Made by a program: the position numbers and the translations under genes. A DNA stretch of 64,000 nt, from assembly GCA_963747765.1 (NCBI GenBank), contig CAVVGH010000012.1, forward strand, positions 4,790 to 68,789, in the 5' to 3' direction. Every line of letters begins with the position of its first letter. Position 1 is the stretch's first letter. The stretch comes from VRUE01 sp963747765. GTDB taxonomy: Bacteria > Actinomycetota > Thermoleophilia > Solirubrobacterales > 70-9. Shown in pieces: positions 16,171 through 25,440 of the stretch. The notes beneath the pieces are model-generated. The model did no database searches, was not told the DNA's origin, and was given only the letters and a program-made list of their open reading frames with translations.

Positions 16171-17348
16171 GCCGCCACCGCCGCTTCCCGCGACGTGCGA
16201 ACCCCGAGCTCGAGCTCGCCGATCAGCGCGCGGTGCAGATCGTTGGAGCCCTCGACTATCTGCAGTACCTTGGCGTCCCGATACATCCTCCCCACCCGAT
16301 GGTCAGGAGAGACGCCCGCCGCCCCGTGGATCTGCACGGCATCGGCGGCAGCGCGGGCCGCGACATCGCTGGCGTACATCTTTGCCATCGAGGTGAGCTT
16401 GCGCGCCCGCCTGCCCTGCTGCATCTCCTCTGCGCAGCGCCGCACCAGCAGCCGCGCGCAGGTCCCGCCAACGCTCATGTCGGTGATCTTCGACTGGACG
16501 ATCTGGAAGTTGGCGATCGTGCGCCCGAACGCCTCGCGCTCCTTCGCGTAGGCGACAGAATCCTCCAGGCAGGCATGGGTCACGCCGACGGCCCGGGCGG
16601 CGACTCCCAGCCTGCCACGCTCGACCGCGGTCATCGCCACCTCGAATCCTTGGCCCTCGACGCCGAGCAGCGCGTCGGCGGGCAGCCGCAGGTCATCGAA
16701 GATGACCTCTCCAGTGCAGATCGGGCGGAAACCGAGCTTGTCCTTGTAAGGCTGCATGCTGAGCCCGGGCGTGTCGCGGGGAATCACGAAGGCAGTGATC
16801 CCGCCGTGGCGCTGCGAGCGGTCGCGGCTGGCAAAGGTGACGAAGAACGAGGCGATGTCGAGGTTGGAGATCCACGCCTTGGCCCCGTTCAGAACGAATT
16901 CGTCGCCGTCCTTCTTGTAGGTGGTGAGCATCCCGGCGACGTCGCTACCCGAGCCGGGCTCGGTCACGGCCGCAGCGCCGAAGATCTCACCTCGGGCGAG
17001 CGGGCGCAGCCACCGCTCCCGCTGTTCCTCGGTGCCGTAGCGCTGTACACTGGCCCCGACCAGGCCGGAAGGCATCGAGACCAGCGTGCCCATGATCTGG
17101 CAGGTCTTGCTGATCTCTTCGACCATTTCAGCGAACGTGGGGTAATCGAGACCAAGACCACCGTCCTGGACCGGTATCACCCCGCCGAAGAAACCCAGCT
17201 CGGCCATCTGGTCGAGCAGGCCCCGGGGGATATTCTCTTCGCGATCGTACGCTGCGACCTGGGGCGCTATCTCGCCCCGGGCGAACTCGCCCACGGCCTC
17301 GACGAGTGCCCTCGCATCGGCGTCGGACTGAGACGATTCTACTTTCAT
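16167..17348 (-). CDS. Acyl-CoA dehydrogenase
   Basis: This 393-residue flavoprotein should introduce the alpha-beta double bond into an acyl-CoA. It carries the FAD-binding AAVTEPGSGSDVAGM and ISNLDIASFFVTFA, then the FGRTIANFQIVQSKITDM segment and IHGAAGVSPDHRVGRMYRD. The C-terminal VEGSNDLHR has the catalytic-base Glu of the short-chain type. The substrate is not evident. It starts 22 bases after the SDR and overlaps the 3-hydroxyacyl-CoA dehydrogenase. Confidence 0.92.
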   Translation of the reverse strand: MKVESSQSDADARALVEAVGEFARGEIAPQVAAYDREENIPRGLLDQMAELGFFGGVIPVQDGGLGLDYPTFAEMVEEISKTCQIMGTLVSMPSGLVGASVQRYGTEEQRERWLRPLARGEIFGAAAVTEPGSGSDVAGMLTTYKKDGDEFVLNGAKAWISNLDIASFFVTFASRDRSQRHGGITAFVIPRDTPGLSMQPYKDKLGFRPICTGEVIFDDLRLPADALLGVEGQGFEVAMTAVERGRLGVAARAVGVTHACLEDSVAYAKEREAFGRTIANFQIVQSKITDMSVGGTCARLLVRRCAEEMQQGRRARKLTSMAKMYASDVAARAAADAVQIHGAAGVSPDHRVGRMYRDAKVLQIVEGSNDLHRALIGELELGVRTSREAAVAA

Positions 17349-17370
17349 AGCCCCACCTTCCGCGCCATGC

Positions 17371-18177
17371 CTAAGAAGCGGTCCAGCCGGCGTCCACGGG
17401 GAACACCTGACCGGTGATCATCCGTGCGTCGTCGCTCGCGAGGAACACGACCATCTTCGAGATGTCGTCGACGGTCACGTGACCCCGCTCGCCTTTGAAC
17501 AGGTTGTTCGCGTTGAACTCTTCGAATGCCTCGTCCGGGTCGCGATCCATCTGGCCGGCGAGCCCGGTGATCATCCCGGAATAGATGGTCCCCGGGGCGA
17601 CGCCGTTGACGTTGATCTCCCACTCAGCCAGCTCGTTCGCCCAGCTCTGGGTTGCGAGCACGACAGCACCCTTCGACGCCGCGTAGTGCGACACGTAGGG
17701 CAGCGCCTTGATGCCGCCCGCCGAGGACGTGTTGATGATCTTTCCTTCGCGTCGCTCCTTCATCCCGGGAACGACAAACCGGGTGGTGTTGAAGACGCCC
17801 TTGACGTTGACGTCGATCACCGCGTCGAGGCTCGCGTCGCTGATCTCGTCGACGCCCTCGACGATGCAGACGCCCGCGTTGTTGCACAAGATGTCGATCC
17901 TGCCGAACTCTTCGATCGCCCCCGCAACCGCATCCTGGACCTGGGCACTGTCACGGACGTCGGCCTTGATCGCGATCGCGTCCGGTCCGATGTCCTTCAC
18001 GGCCTTGACCGTCTCGTGCAGCTCTTCCTCGGTCCCCAACGGGTAGATCGGGGCGATTTCCTCGCAGACGTCTAGGGCGACGATGCGGGCGCCCCGTTTC
18101 GCCAGGTAACGGCTGTGCGACGCTCCCTGACCATGCGCCGCGCCGGTGACGAGTGCAACTTTTCCATCCAGTGACAT
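17371..18177 (-). CDS. Mycofactocin-coupled SDR oxidoreductase
   Basis: This 268-residue SDR has TGAAHGQGASHSRYLAKRGA at the cofactor site, LCNNAGV, the Ser in NTSSAGG and the YAASKGA Tyr/Lys pair. The Rossmann fold is interrupted by the long insertion CEEIAPIYPLGTEEELHETV after the second strand. That insertion is the hallmark of the mycofactocin-coupled family, in which NAD is held permanently. It is predicted to oxidise a pathway alcohol and so needs the mft locus upstream. The ATG at 18177 is chosen over an upstream ATG at 18261 that would overlap the cupin gene. Confidence 0.85.
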   Translation of the reverse strand: MSLDGKVALVTGAAHGQGASHSRYLAKRGARIVALDVCEEIAPIYPLGTEEELHETVKAVKDIGPDAIAIKADVRDSAQVQDAVAGAIEEFGRIDILCNNAGVCIVEGVDEISDASLDAVIDVNVKGVFNTTRFVVPGMKERREGKIINTSSAGGIKALPYVSHYAASKGAVVLATQSWANELAEWEINVNGVAPGTIYSGMITGLAGQMDRDPDEAFEEFNANNLFKGERGHVTVDDISKMVVFLASDDARMITGQVFPVDAGWTAS

Positions 18178-18218
18178 GTGCTCTCCTAGTGGTGACGTGT
18201 TCGGAGTGACGGATCCGC

Positions 18219-18653
18219 TCAGGCCTGCGTGCCGGCCTCGTAGGTTTCGCCGCCCTCCCATTCGATGTTGATCGGCCCGTAGCTGACCAAGAGGAATTCA
18301 CACCCCTCGGGTCCGGCTTCCTCGGGCCCATAGTTGGTGCCGGCGCGGACCCAGCGAAGATCGCCAGCCGCGTACCAGCCGCTGCCGTCGTTGAACGACA
18401 TTGTCCCGTCGAGGATGTAATAGATCGTGTCGTAGTTGTGTGCGTGCTTCGCCGCCTTGCAGTTGGGCGGAAAGCGATTCGGCACGATCCAGGGCCCAGT
18501 CTCCCAGTCCTCACCGAGAAACTGGACTTGGACCTTGTCGCTCATGTGCTGGAAGAAGTCCTCCTCCTGATCATCGTCGACGAAGAGTTCCCACTCATTG
18601 TCGGCGATCCGGGAGCGCCCAACTCCGTCTTCAACCTTTGCCTGTGATTGCAT
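18219..18653 (-). CDS. Cupin-domain protein
   Basis: This 144-residue single-domain cupin has KHAHNYDTIYYILDGTMSF as its first motif and YAAGDLRWVRAG as the second. The His residues before the strand are preserved, and it is acidic overall. Such proteins can be isomerases, dioxygenase-like enzymes or binding proteins; no specific role can be assigned. It lies between the ABC permease (25 bases) and the SDR (41 bases) in the same unit, so a role in handling the imported substrate is plausible. Confidence 0.8.
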   Translation of the reverse strand: MQSQAKVEDGVGRSRIADNEWELFVDDDQEEDFFQHMSDKVQVQFLGEDWETGPWIVPNRFPPNCKAAKHAHNYDTIYYILDGTMSFNDGSGWYAAGDLRWVRAGTNYGPEEAGPEGCEFLLVSYGPINIEWEGGETYEAGTQA

Positions 18654-18678
18654 TACTGTACCTCCGTTTGGATTCGGG

Positions 18679-19716
18679 TCATGCCGGTCGGGTGACCGAT
18701 CTGTCGACGGCGTCGTCGGCGGCGCCGCGTTGCTCTACTTCCTCCTCGGTCTTCTTGCCCCGCGCCCGCAGCTGGAAGCCCGAGATCCCGACCGCGATGA
18801 TCAAGGCAAGGCCGTTGAATAGTTCGGGCAGCCAGGTCGCCGCGCCCATGAGGACGAGCCCCTTGACCCCCGTCGCCAGGAGGTAGACGGCCAAGACCGT
18901 CCCCCAGACGTTGAAGCGCCCCGGCCGGAACTGCGTCGCGCCGAGAAAGCCCGCCGCGAAACAAGGCAGCAGATAGGACGGGCCGACTTCGGTCGAGCCG
19001 GTTCCTACCGTCGACACCACCAGCACACCCGCGGCGGAGGCGATCATCGCCGAGAGCATGAAAGAGCAGACGATGTAGAGGTTCGTCTTTACGCCCGCCA
19101 GGCGGGCGACTTCCCGTGCGCCGCCGGTCGCGTACAGACGGCGGCCGATCGGCGTCCACTCGAGCACATACCACACGGCGACCGCCAGCACCGCCACATA
19201 GACCACCGGCAAGGGGATGGTTCCCACTTCCGCGGTCGACAGGTTTAGGAAACTGGTCGGGACGCCGAGCACGTTTGCGTTGCCGGAGGTGATCAATACC
19301 CCCGCCGAGAGCACCGAGCCGGTTCCCAGCGTGGCGATGAAGGGATCGATCCTCACCAGCGTCACCAACAGCCCATTGACCAGCCCGATCCCGGCGCCGA
19401 TCGCCATCGTCAGGAGGATCGCCAGCGGGATCGCCATGTGGTAGTTGGCCATGAACTGGGCGACGAGAATGTTGGAGAGGCCGATCACCCCGCCGATCGA
19501 GAGGTCGAAGACGCCTGCCGCAAGGGCGATGGTCAGGCCGATCGCGGCGATCGCGGTCACCGCCTGCTCGGTGCCGACCGTGCGAGCGGTGGTCGAGCTG
19601 AAGAAGGTGTCCGTCGCGAGCGAGAAGAAGATGATCAGCGCGAGCAGCAGGTAGACGCCACTGATCCGGCGCGGATCGAGCATGTGGCCAAGGCGGGTGA
19701 AAGATGTCGACGTCAT
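18679..19716 (-). CDS. Ribose-type ABC transporter permease
   Basis: This 345-residue permease of the BPD_transp_2 family (RbsC/XylH type) has about eight to ten hydrophobic segments. It has the characteristic AIGLTIALAAGVFDLSIGG near residue 60 and the LLVTLVRIDPFIATLGTGS stretch. It forms the channel for the importer made with the ATPase (overlapping by four bases) and the lipoprotein at 21267. In this setting the substrate is probably an acid or small alcohol degraded by the downstream genes, since such importers are not limited to sugars. Confidence 0.9.
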   Translation of the reverse strand: MTSTSFTRLGHMLDPRRISGVYLLLALIIFFSLATDTFFSSTTARTVGTEQAVTAIAAIGLTIALAAGVFDLSIGGVIGLSNILVAQFMANYHMAIPLAILLTMAIGAGIGLVNGLLVTLVRIDPFIATLGTGSVLSAGVLITSGNANVLGVPTSFLNLSTAEVGTIPLPVVYVAVLAVAVWYVLEWTPIGRRLYATGGAREVARLAGVKTNLYIVCSFMLSAMIASAAGVLVVSTVGTGSTEVGPSYLLPCFAAGFLGATQFRPGRFNVWGTVLAVYLLATGVKGLVLMGAATWLPELFNGLALIIAVGISGFQLRARGKKTEEEVEQRGAADDAVDRSVTRPA

Positions 19717-21236
19717 TGGGTGGCTCCCTCAAACTGGCTCTCGAAGAGGATTCGGTCCTCGGTGATCTCAGAGCCGACCAGCTCGCAGGCGATCCGGCCG
19801 GCGCGGGTGACGAGCACCCGGTGACACATCTGTTCGAGCTCCTCGGGGTCGGAAGAGACGACCACTATCGCCCGCTGTTCCTCTGCCAGCTCGACGACGA
19901 GCCGGCGGATCGAGGCGCTCGCCCCGACGTCCACGGCCTGCGTCGGCTCAGCCAGTACCAAGACCTGCGGTGAAAGCCGCAGAGCCTTGGCCAGCATCAC
20001 CTTCTGCTGGTTGCCGCCGCTCAGCTCTTCGACGAGCCTCGCCGGGTCGGGCGGTTGGACCCCGGTCTTCTCCAGCCATCCGCGGACGTCCTCGCGCTCG
20101 GTGCGTCGGTTGATCCTGCCGTGGGCCCAGCTGGCGCCGATCTGCGGCAAGGTGACGTTCTCGGCGATCGTGAAGTGTGGGATCAGTCCTCGTTTGGCAC
20201 GTTCCGCCGGCACGGTGACGAGCCCGGCCTGTCCAGCCGCGTGGGGATCGAGGCGCCGATGCGAGGTGCCGTCGAGCACCACTTCCCCATCCCATGTCCG
20301 GATTCCCCCGAGGCATTCGGCAATTCGTTCGAAGCCGGACCCGACCAGCCCGGTGAGGCCGAGGACCTCTCCGGGCCGGACCGAGAAGCTGACGTCTCGG
20401 ATTCCGTCGCCGGTGAGGCCGCGGACCGACATCAGCGCGCCCTCGGCCGAGCTGTCCTCGGGTGGCTTGACCCGATCGATGCTGCGGCCGACGATCAGGT
20501 TGACGAGGCGGTCCTCGGTGGTCCCCTCGGCCTCCACCACGGCGACCCGTCGACCGTCGCGGAGAACGGTGATGCGATCGGCGATCTCCAGCACCTCGGG
20601 CAGGAAATGGGAGACGTAGAGGATCGCCACCCCCATCTCGTTGATCCGTCTCAGGGTGGCGAACAGCCGTTCGACCTCGGCGGCGCCCATCGACGCGGTC
20701 GGCTCGTCGAGAACCAGGAGGTTGATCTCCTCGTCGATGTCGCCGACGGCGCGGACGATCGCGACCGCGCTCTGCTCGAAACGGGAAAGATCGCCGACCA
20801 CCGCGTCGGGATCGAGGTCGAGGTCGAAGGCGCCGAGGAGCCGGTGCGCCCGCTCACGCTCCGCACGGCGGTCGAAAGGCGCAAGGCGGCCCCGTCCGAA
20901 GTCGTTGAGCCCGAGGTTCTCGCGGACCGTCAGGGTCGGCACCAGCGCTAGGTCCTGGTGGATGAAGCGCAGTGAGCCGCTCTGCTCGGAGGTAAGCCCG
21001 CCGAGCTCGGCGGGCTTACCTCCGAGCAGGCAGCGTGATCCAGGGTCCGGGCCGTGGAATCCGGCGAGAATCTTGATCAAGGTCGACTTGCCCGAGCCGT
21101 TCTGCCCGACGAGGGCGTGGATCTCGCCGCGCCGGACGTCGATCGAGAAGTCGTCCAGGGCGCGCTGTGCGCCGAAGGTCTTGGAGAGCCCCTCGACGCG
21201 CACTGCGTCGAGGGGCTCCTTCGCCATGGGTTTCAT
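19713..21236 (-). CDS. Ribose-type ABC transporter ATP-binding protein
   Basis: This 507-residue double-ATPase is of the RbsA/XylG type. The N-terminal half has Walker A GQNGSGKSTLIKIL, a variant signature region (DLSRFEQSAVAIVRA) and Walker B LLVLDEPTASM. The C-terminal half has the degenerate nucleotide site GLTGLVGSGFERIAE and the ELSGGNQQKVMLAKAL signature with LVLAEPTQAVD. Thus one of the two sites is catalytically weak, as is usual. A 48-bp perfect palindrome lies inside the N-terminal half (20982-21029). The start is uncertain between Met1 and Met4. Confidence 0.92.
   Translation of the reverse strand: MKPMAKEPLDAVRVEGLSKTFGAQRALDDFSIDVRRGEIHALVGQNGSGKSTLIKILAGFHGPDPGSRCLLGGKPAELGGLTSEQSGSLRFIHQDLALVPTLTVRENLGLNDFGRGRLAPFDRRAERERAHRLLGAFDLDLDPDAVVGDLSRFEQSAVAIVRAVGDIDEEINLLVLDEPTASMGAAEVERLFATLRRINEMGVAILYVSHFLPEVLEIADRITVLRDGRRVAVVEAEGTTEDRLVNLIVGRSIDRVKPPEDSSAEGALMSVRGLTGDGIRDVSFSVRPGEVLGLTGLVGSGFERIAECLGGIRTWDGEVVLDGTSHRRLDPHAAGQAGLVTVPAERAKRGLIPHFTIAENVTLPQIGASWAHGRINRRTEREDVRGWLEKTGVQPPDPARLVEELSGGNQQKVMLAKALRLSPQVLVLAEPTQAVDVGASASIRRLVVELAEEQRAIVVVSSDPEELEQMCHRVLVTRAGRIACELVGSEITEDRILFESQFEGATQ
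20982..21029. repeat. 48-bp perfect palindrome inside the ABC ATPase gene
   Basis: Two 24-bp arms, 20982-21005 and 21006-21029, are exact reverse complements with no spacer; the centre reads CCGAGCTCGG. The encoded residues (LLGGKPAELGGLTSEQ) fall in a variable segment before the Q-loop. In RNA it would form a hairpin of about 22 bp, which could slow translation or act as an RNase or attenuation site inside the operon. It may also be a cloning or assembly artefact. Confidence 0.85.
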
Positions 21237-21266
21237 GGGTCCGATGGTCGAGCCGATGGAACCCGA

Positions 21267-22535
21267 TCAGCCTTCGATGCCCCAGAGCTTCTTGTACTGG
21301 GCTTCGAAGTCGGGCACCGATCCGATCGTCTTCGAACTGGGATTGGTGATCTGTTCCGCAGTCACGATCTGCATCGGCGAGAATTGCGTACCTTCGGTGC
21401 TTTCACCGTTGAAGATGCGCGCGGCCAGATCGACTATCTGCCATCCCGTCTGGTAGATCGGCAGCGGTAGCGCTGCCCACTCCAGTCCGTTCGCGATGTT
21501 CTGGTAGTTCGTCGTCGACGAATCCCGGGTGAGGATCTTTACGTTGCTCAGACCGGCCGCCTTGAGGGCGGTACCAACCCCTTGGCAGAGATCGCCGAAA
21601 CCGCAGAACACGTATTCGGTTTCCGGGTGCTGCTGCACGTATCCGGTCACCACCGCGCCGAGTTTCCCGATATCGCTGACCGGAACCTCTTCGAGGTTGA
21701 ATTCACATTCCGGGCAGAGTTCGGGCCCGTATTCCTGCATGGTATGGACCATCGCCTCGGTCATCGGGTACTGGGCCACGCTGTACGTGACGACCTTTCC
21801 TTTCATGTTCGATTCGCCGGCGATCAGTTCGGCCATCATCAACCCGGATGCTTCGTACATCGGGGTGTTGGTGGCGAGCCACACTTTGCCTTCGACCGGT
21901 TCGATGTTCGAGGACCACTCGATGACCGGAATACCCATTTCTTCGAGCTTGGTCAGCTGCGCGTTGAACAGTTCGCGCGGCAGCCCTGAACTGACGACCA
22001 TGTCGGGCTTATCCTGGATAGCCTGTTCGTAGGCATTGACAAAGTCCTGCGGCGAAACTCCGAGTTCGACCTTTTTGGTCTTCCAGCCGAATAGCTGGGC
22101 CGCTTCGGAGGCCGCTTCGTTGAACTGCGAGCAGACCGGGACCCCGCAGACGAGCAGATCGAGGGTCTTGCCCGATTCCGGCTGTTTCTTCAGCGGCGTC
22201 GTCTGGAGGATTTCTTTCGGGGTTTCCATGTATTTGGCGATCCGCGTCTGCAGTTCGGCAGTAGTAGGCGGCTTCGTGAACGGTTCGAAGCCGGTGATTT
22301 CCTTCAGCGCCGCCGCGGCCGAGGCGGTCGTCAGGGATTTCCCTTCGGACGAGGATTCTTCGGCCGATGCGTTTTCTTCAGATGCGGTTTCGCTGTTCGC
22401 CGATTCGGTTTCTTCCGAGGAAGAAGGCGCGGATGACGAAGACGACGAGCCGCTTGAGCCGCAGGCACTGATCGTGAACGCGAGCGCGAGCACACCCAAG
22501 GCCAAGGCGGCAGACAACAGAGACTTCCTGAACAT
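21267..22535 (-). CDS. ABC transporter substrate-binding lipoprotein
   Basis: This 422-residue protein has a lipoprotein signal peptide (hydrophobic residues 8-23, lipobox ISAC, Cys25). An acidic Ser/Glu-rich linker of about 50 residues follows, then a periplasmic-binding-protein type 1 domain (Peripla_BP_4). It includes LLVCGVPVCSQFNEAASEAA, DMVVSSGLP and TEYVFCGFGD. It is the first gene of the importer unit and has a good ribosome site (GGGAGGAG). Base use is noticeably less GC-rich than in its neighbours, with many TTC/TTT, GAA and CCG-for-others choices. This may mean separate origin. A dyad lies 40 bases upstream. Confidence 0.9.
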   Translation of the reverse strand: MFRKSLLSAALALGVLALAFTISACGSSGSSSSSSAPSSSEETESANSETASEENASAEESSSEGKSLTTASAAAALKEITGFEPFTKPPTTAELQTRIAKYMETPKEILQTTPLKKQPESGKTLDLLVCGVPVCSQFNEAASEAAQLFGWKTKKVELGVSPQDFVNAYEQAIQDKPDMVVSSGLPRELFNAQLTKLEEMGIPVIEWSSNIEPVEGKVWLATNTPMYEASGLMMAELIAGESNMKGKVVTYSVAQYPMTEAMVHTMQEYGPELCPECEFNLEEVPVSDIGKLGAVVTGYVQQHPETEYVFCGFGDLCQGVGTALKAAGLSNVKILTRDSSTTNYQNIANGLEWAALPLPIYQTGWQIVDLAARIFNGESTEGTQFSPMQIVTAEQITNPSSKTIGSVPDFEAQYKKLWGIEG

Positions 22536-22575
22536 TCTCTCCTCCCACGGAAAGACATCGTTTGACAGTAATGAT

Positions 22576-22588
22576 GATACTAGTTATC
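22576..22588 (-). promoter_or_regulatory. GATAAT-type dyad before the ABC importer unit
   Basis: GATACTAGTTATC keeps the six-one-six dyad layout with two changes from the perfect site at 12313. It lies in AT-rich DNA 40 bases before the binding-protein ATG, so it could be an operator overlapping the promoter. The rest of the 22536-22736 gap holds no gene. Confidence 0.5.
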
Positions 22589-22736
22589 CCAGATTTTGGC
22601 AGCAGGCGTCAAGCTGAGCCAAGAAATCGCTGCTAAGAGCATGTTTTGGGCCTTGACGGGTTGCGTCAACCGGGTTCGGCACCGTCGTTCGCACCCAAGG
22701 AGCCACAGGGCCGCGCGGGTAGGCTCGCGAAGCGCC

Positions 22737-23897
22737 TCAGTCGCGGCCCAGGAGGAGGACGTTGTGGTACTGGGCGCCGGAGCCGGCGCCGGCGGCAAGG
22801 GCCACCTCTGCCCCCTCGACCTGCAACTCGCCGCATTCGCCGCGCAGCTGGCGCACCGCCTGGACGACCTTGAGGGTCGGTGCGCCCCAGCCGATGTGGC
22901 TGAAGGAGAGGACGCCGCCGTCGGTGCAGGTCGGCAGACCGCCGTCGATCCCCAACCCGACCTCGGTGGCGAAATCGGCGCCCTCCCCCTCGCCACAGAA
23001 GCCGAGCGCCTCCAGCTGGCGGATCACCTCGAAGGAGGTCACGTCGTAGATCTCCAGCAGATCGACGTCGGCCGGCCGCAGCCCGGCCATGCCGAAGGCA
23101 CGCGCCGCCGCGCCGGCGCCGATCATCCCCACTTCCTCATAGCGAGGAGGATCGACGTACTGCTGCCGGCGCCACTCGGCGCCGCCCCCCAGCACCCGCA
23201 CCGCGCCCTTGCGGCAATCTCGCGCCCGGTCCAGAGAGGTGAGGACCATCGCCGCGGCGCCCTCGTTGGCGAGGCAGAGCTCGAGCCGGGTGAACGGCTC
23301 GGCAATCGGCGGTGCCTCCAGCACGTCCGCGGCCGTGTAGGGCCCGCGTCCGTACATCACCGCGGCGGGATTGCGCGAGCCGGTGTTGCGGATCGTCGCC
23401 GCGGCCCCCGCCATCCCGGCACGGGCACCCGGGAACCGGTCCAGGTAGCGGCGGGCGACCAACGCGAACTGCGCCGCGGTCAGCGAGCCGAAGGGAGCGA
23501 CGAACTCGTTGTCGGGCCGCGTGTAGGAGGCGACCTCGGCGCGGTCGCCGAAGACGCCCGCCTGCCCGCCGACGATCAGAACCGTGCTGCAGAGCCCCGC
23601 CGCGATCGCCGCGCCCGCGTCGAGCACGGCCGGCACCCCCTGCGGGTAGGTGTCGCCGATCCAGCTGACCGGAACGTCAAGCAGACCGGCCCAGTCCGCC
23701 GAGCCGGGCTCGAAGACGGTCCCGCCCGGACCCGGCCAGCGCGCCGCGATCCCGTCGATGTCCTGCCGCTCGAGTCCGGCGTCGGCGAGGGCCGCCGTCG
23801 CCGCCTCGAGGCAGGCGGCGACCGTGCCGACATCGAGGGAGCGCGCCTGGCGGGTCATCCCGACCCCGGCGATGGCGATCTGGCCCAGACCGCTCAC
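22737..23897 (-). CDS. Thiolase-like (lipid-transfer/Ltp2-type) protein
   Basis: This 386-residue thiolase-superfamily protein is of the type often named lipid-transfer protein or acetyl-CoA acetyltransferase-like. It shows LADAGLERQDIDGI, the region YPQGVPAVLDAGAAIAAG where true thiolases have the nucleophilic Cys, CLANEGAAAMVL, and the C-terminal SHIGWGAPTLKVVQ. The nucleophile Cys is not at the standard place. Together with the adjacent DUF35 protein this resembles the Ltp2-DUF35 retro-aldolases of steroid side-chain breakdown, so cleavage of a beta-hydroxyacyl-CoA is a reasonable guess. It ends the eight-gene minus-strand unit. Confidence 0.82.
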   Translation of the reverse strand: MSGLGQIAIAGVGMTRQARSLDVGTVAACLEAATAALADAGLERQDIDGIAARWPGPGGTVFEPGSADWAGLLDVPVSWIGDTYPQGVPAVLDAGAAIAAGLCSTVLIVGGQAGVFGDRAEVASYTRPDNEFVAPFGSLTAAQFALVARRYLDRFPGARAGMAGAAATIRNTGSRNPAAVMYGRGPYTAADVLEAPPIAEPFTRLELCLANEGAAAMVLTSLDRARDCRKGAVRVLGGGAEWRRQQYVDPPRYEEVGMIGAGAAARAFGMAGLRPADVDLLEIYDVTSFEVIRQLEALGFCGEGEGADFATEVGLGIDGGLPTCTDGGVLSFSHIGWGAPTLKVVQAVRQLRGECGELQVEGAEVALAAGAGSGAQYHNVLLLGRD

Positions 23898-23901
23898 CGA
23901 G

Positions 23902-25440
23902 TCAGACGCTGCGTCCGTCGGACCACTGGCGATCGCGCAGCTCGCGCTTGGCGATCTTGCCGACGGCGTTCTTCGGCAGCGAGTCCATGAACTCGATCCG
24001 CTCGGGGACTTTGACGCTGGGCAGACCCGTCTCGCGGCACCAGTCCATCAGCGTCTCGACGTCCGCCGACTGCCCCTCCTTCAGGGCGACGACCGCGGTG
24101 ACCGCCTCGCCCCACTCCGGGTCGGGCGTCCCGAACACCGCCACCTCGAGCACTGCCGGATGCCCGTAGAGGGCGTTCTCGACCTCGCTAGGCGCGATGT
24201 TGAACCCGCCCCGGATGATCAGGTCCTTGATCCGGTCGACGATGAAGACGTAGCCCTCGCCGTCGCGTTCGCCTACGTCGCCGGAATGCATCCAACCGTC
24301 GATCAGCGATTCGGCAGTGCGCTGCTCGTCGCGGTAGTAGCCCTTCATCGTGTAGGGCCCTCCGAAAATGACCTCACCGCGCTCGCCGGTCGGCATCTCG
24401 GCACCGTCGCGGTCGACCACACGGACGTCGATCTCATAGGAGGGGCGCCCGCAGGAGGCGAACAGCTCCGGCCGGCCGGCAGCGGCCCGGGCATGGTCCT
24501 CCTTGCGCAGCATCGTCCCGATGGAGGCGATCTCCGCCATACCATAGAGTTGCGTGAACCGCGGTCCATAGCGGTCGACCATCTCTGCCACCCGCTCCGG
24601 GGAAATCGGCGCGGCCCCGTATCCCACCGTCTGCAGTGACTCGAGCCGTGCCGGGTCGATGCCCGCCTCCAGCAGGCGGAAGATCATCGTTGGCACCAGG
24701 TAGGTGTGGGTCGCCCCCAGCCGCTCGACCTCGGAGGCGAAGCGCTCCGGGTCGAATCCGCGGCTGTCCCCGAAGCCGATCGCGCCACCCATCATCAACA
24801 GCGGCAGCATCGTGATGTGCATGCTCGAGTTGTGTGGCAGAGCCATCAGCCAGCGGGAATGGTGGCCGAGCTCGTACTCGAGGACCGCCATCGGCGCGTG
24901 GCTGAGCGCCGCCGCGTGGTCGAAGAGGATGCCCTTCGGCCGCCCGGTCGTGCCGCTCGTGTAGACGATGCAGAAGTCGTCCTCGGGTCGGATCTTGTGG
25001 AGCGCATCGGGCGGCGCCGCCGACCCGGCCGCAACAAGCTCTTCGAAGTCGCCCGACTCCACGTCGACCACCGGCATATCGCCGCGCGCGGAGAGCTTCT
25101 CCGCCAGCTCGGCGAACTCGGGCACGGTGACCAGGACGCGCGGCTCGGCGTTGTCGAAGATCCATTCGTACTCGGCCTCGCCGAGCCGGAAGTTCAGCCC
25201 GACGTAGACGAAGCCCGCCTTGGCGCAGGCGGCGATCAGCTCGACGACCTCGACCCGGTTCGGCATCAGCACCGCAACGCGGTCGCCGCGCTCCAGCCCG
25301 TACCGCCCGGCAAGGGCGTTGGCGAGGCGCGAGCTGCGCCGGTCGAGGTCGCCATAGTTGATCTCCCGACGGACGTCCCAGGCGGCGACCGCCGCGGGAT
25401 CGCGGTCGGCGCTGTGCGGCACGAACAACCCGGTGTTCAT
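23902..25440 (-). CDS. AMP-forming acyl-CoA synthetase
   Basis: This 512-residue ANL-superfamily ligase has the P-loop-like YTSGTTGRPKGILF, then YGMAEIA as the adenine-site motif. HSGDVGERDGEGYVFIVDR and IIRGGFNIAPSEVE form the hinge. The catalytic Lys falls in LPKNAVGKIAKREL. It should activate a carboxylic acid as its CoA thioester using ATP. The substrate is unknown. The start overlaps the DUF35 gene by four bases. A second ligase of the same superfamily is encoded at 28346. Confidence 0.92.
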   Translation of the reverse strand: MNTGLFVPHSADRDPAAVAAWDVRREINYGDLDRRSSRLANALAGRYGLERGDRVAVLMPNRVEVVELIAACAKAGFVYVGLNFRLGEAEYEWIFDNAEPRVLVTVPEFAELAEKLSARGDMPVVDVESGDFEELVAAGSAAPPDALHKIRPEDDFCIVYTSGTTGRPKGILFDHAAALSHAPMAVLEYELGHHSRWLMALPHNSSMHITMLPLLMMGGAIGFGDSRGFDPERFASEVERLGATHTYLVPTMIFRLLEAGIDPARLESLQTVGYGAAPISPERVAEMVDRYGPRFTQLYGMAEIASIGTMLRKEDHARAAAGRPELFASCGRPSYEIDVRVVDRDGAEMPTGERGEVIFGGPYTMKGYYRDEQRTAESLIDGWMHSGDVGERDGEGYVFIVDRIKDLIIRGGFNIAPSEVENALYGHPAVLEVAVFGTPDPEWGEAVTAVVALKEGQSADVETLMDWCRETGLPSVKVPERIEFMDSLPKNAVGKIAKRELRDRQWSDGRSV

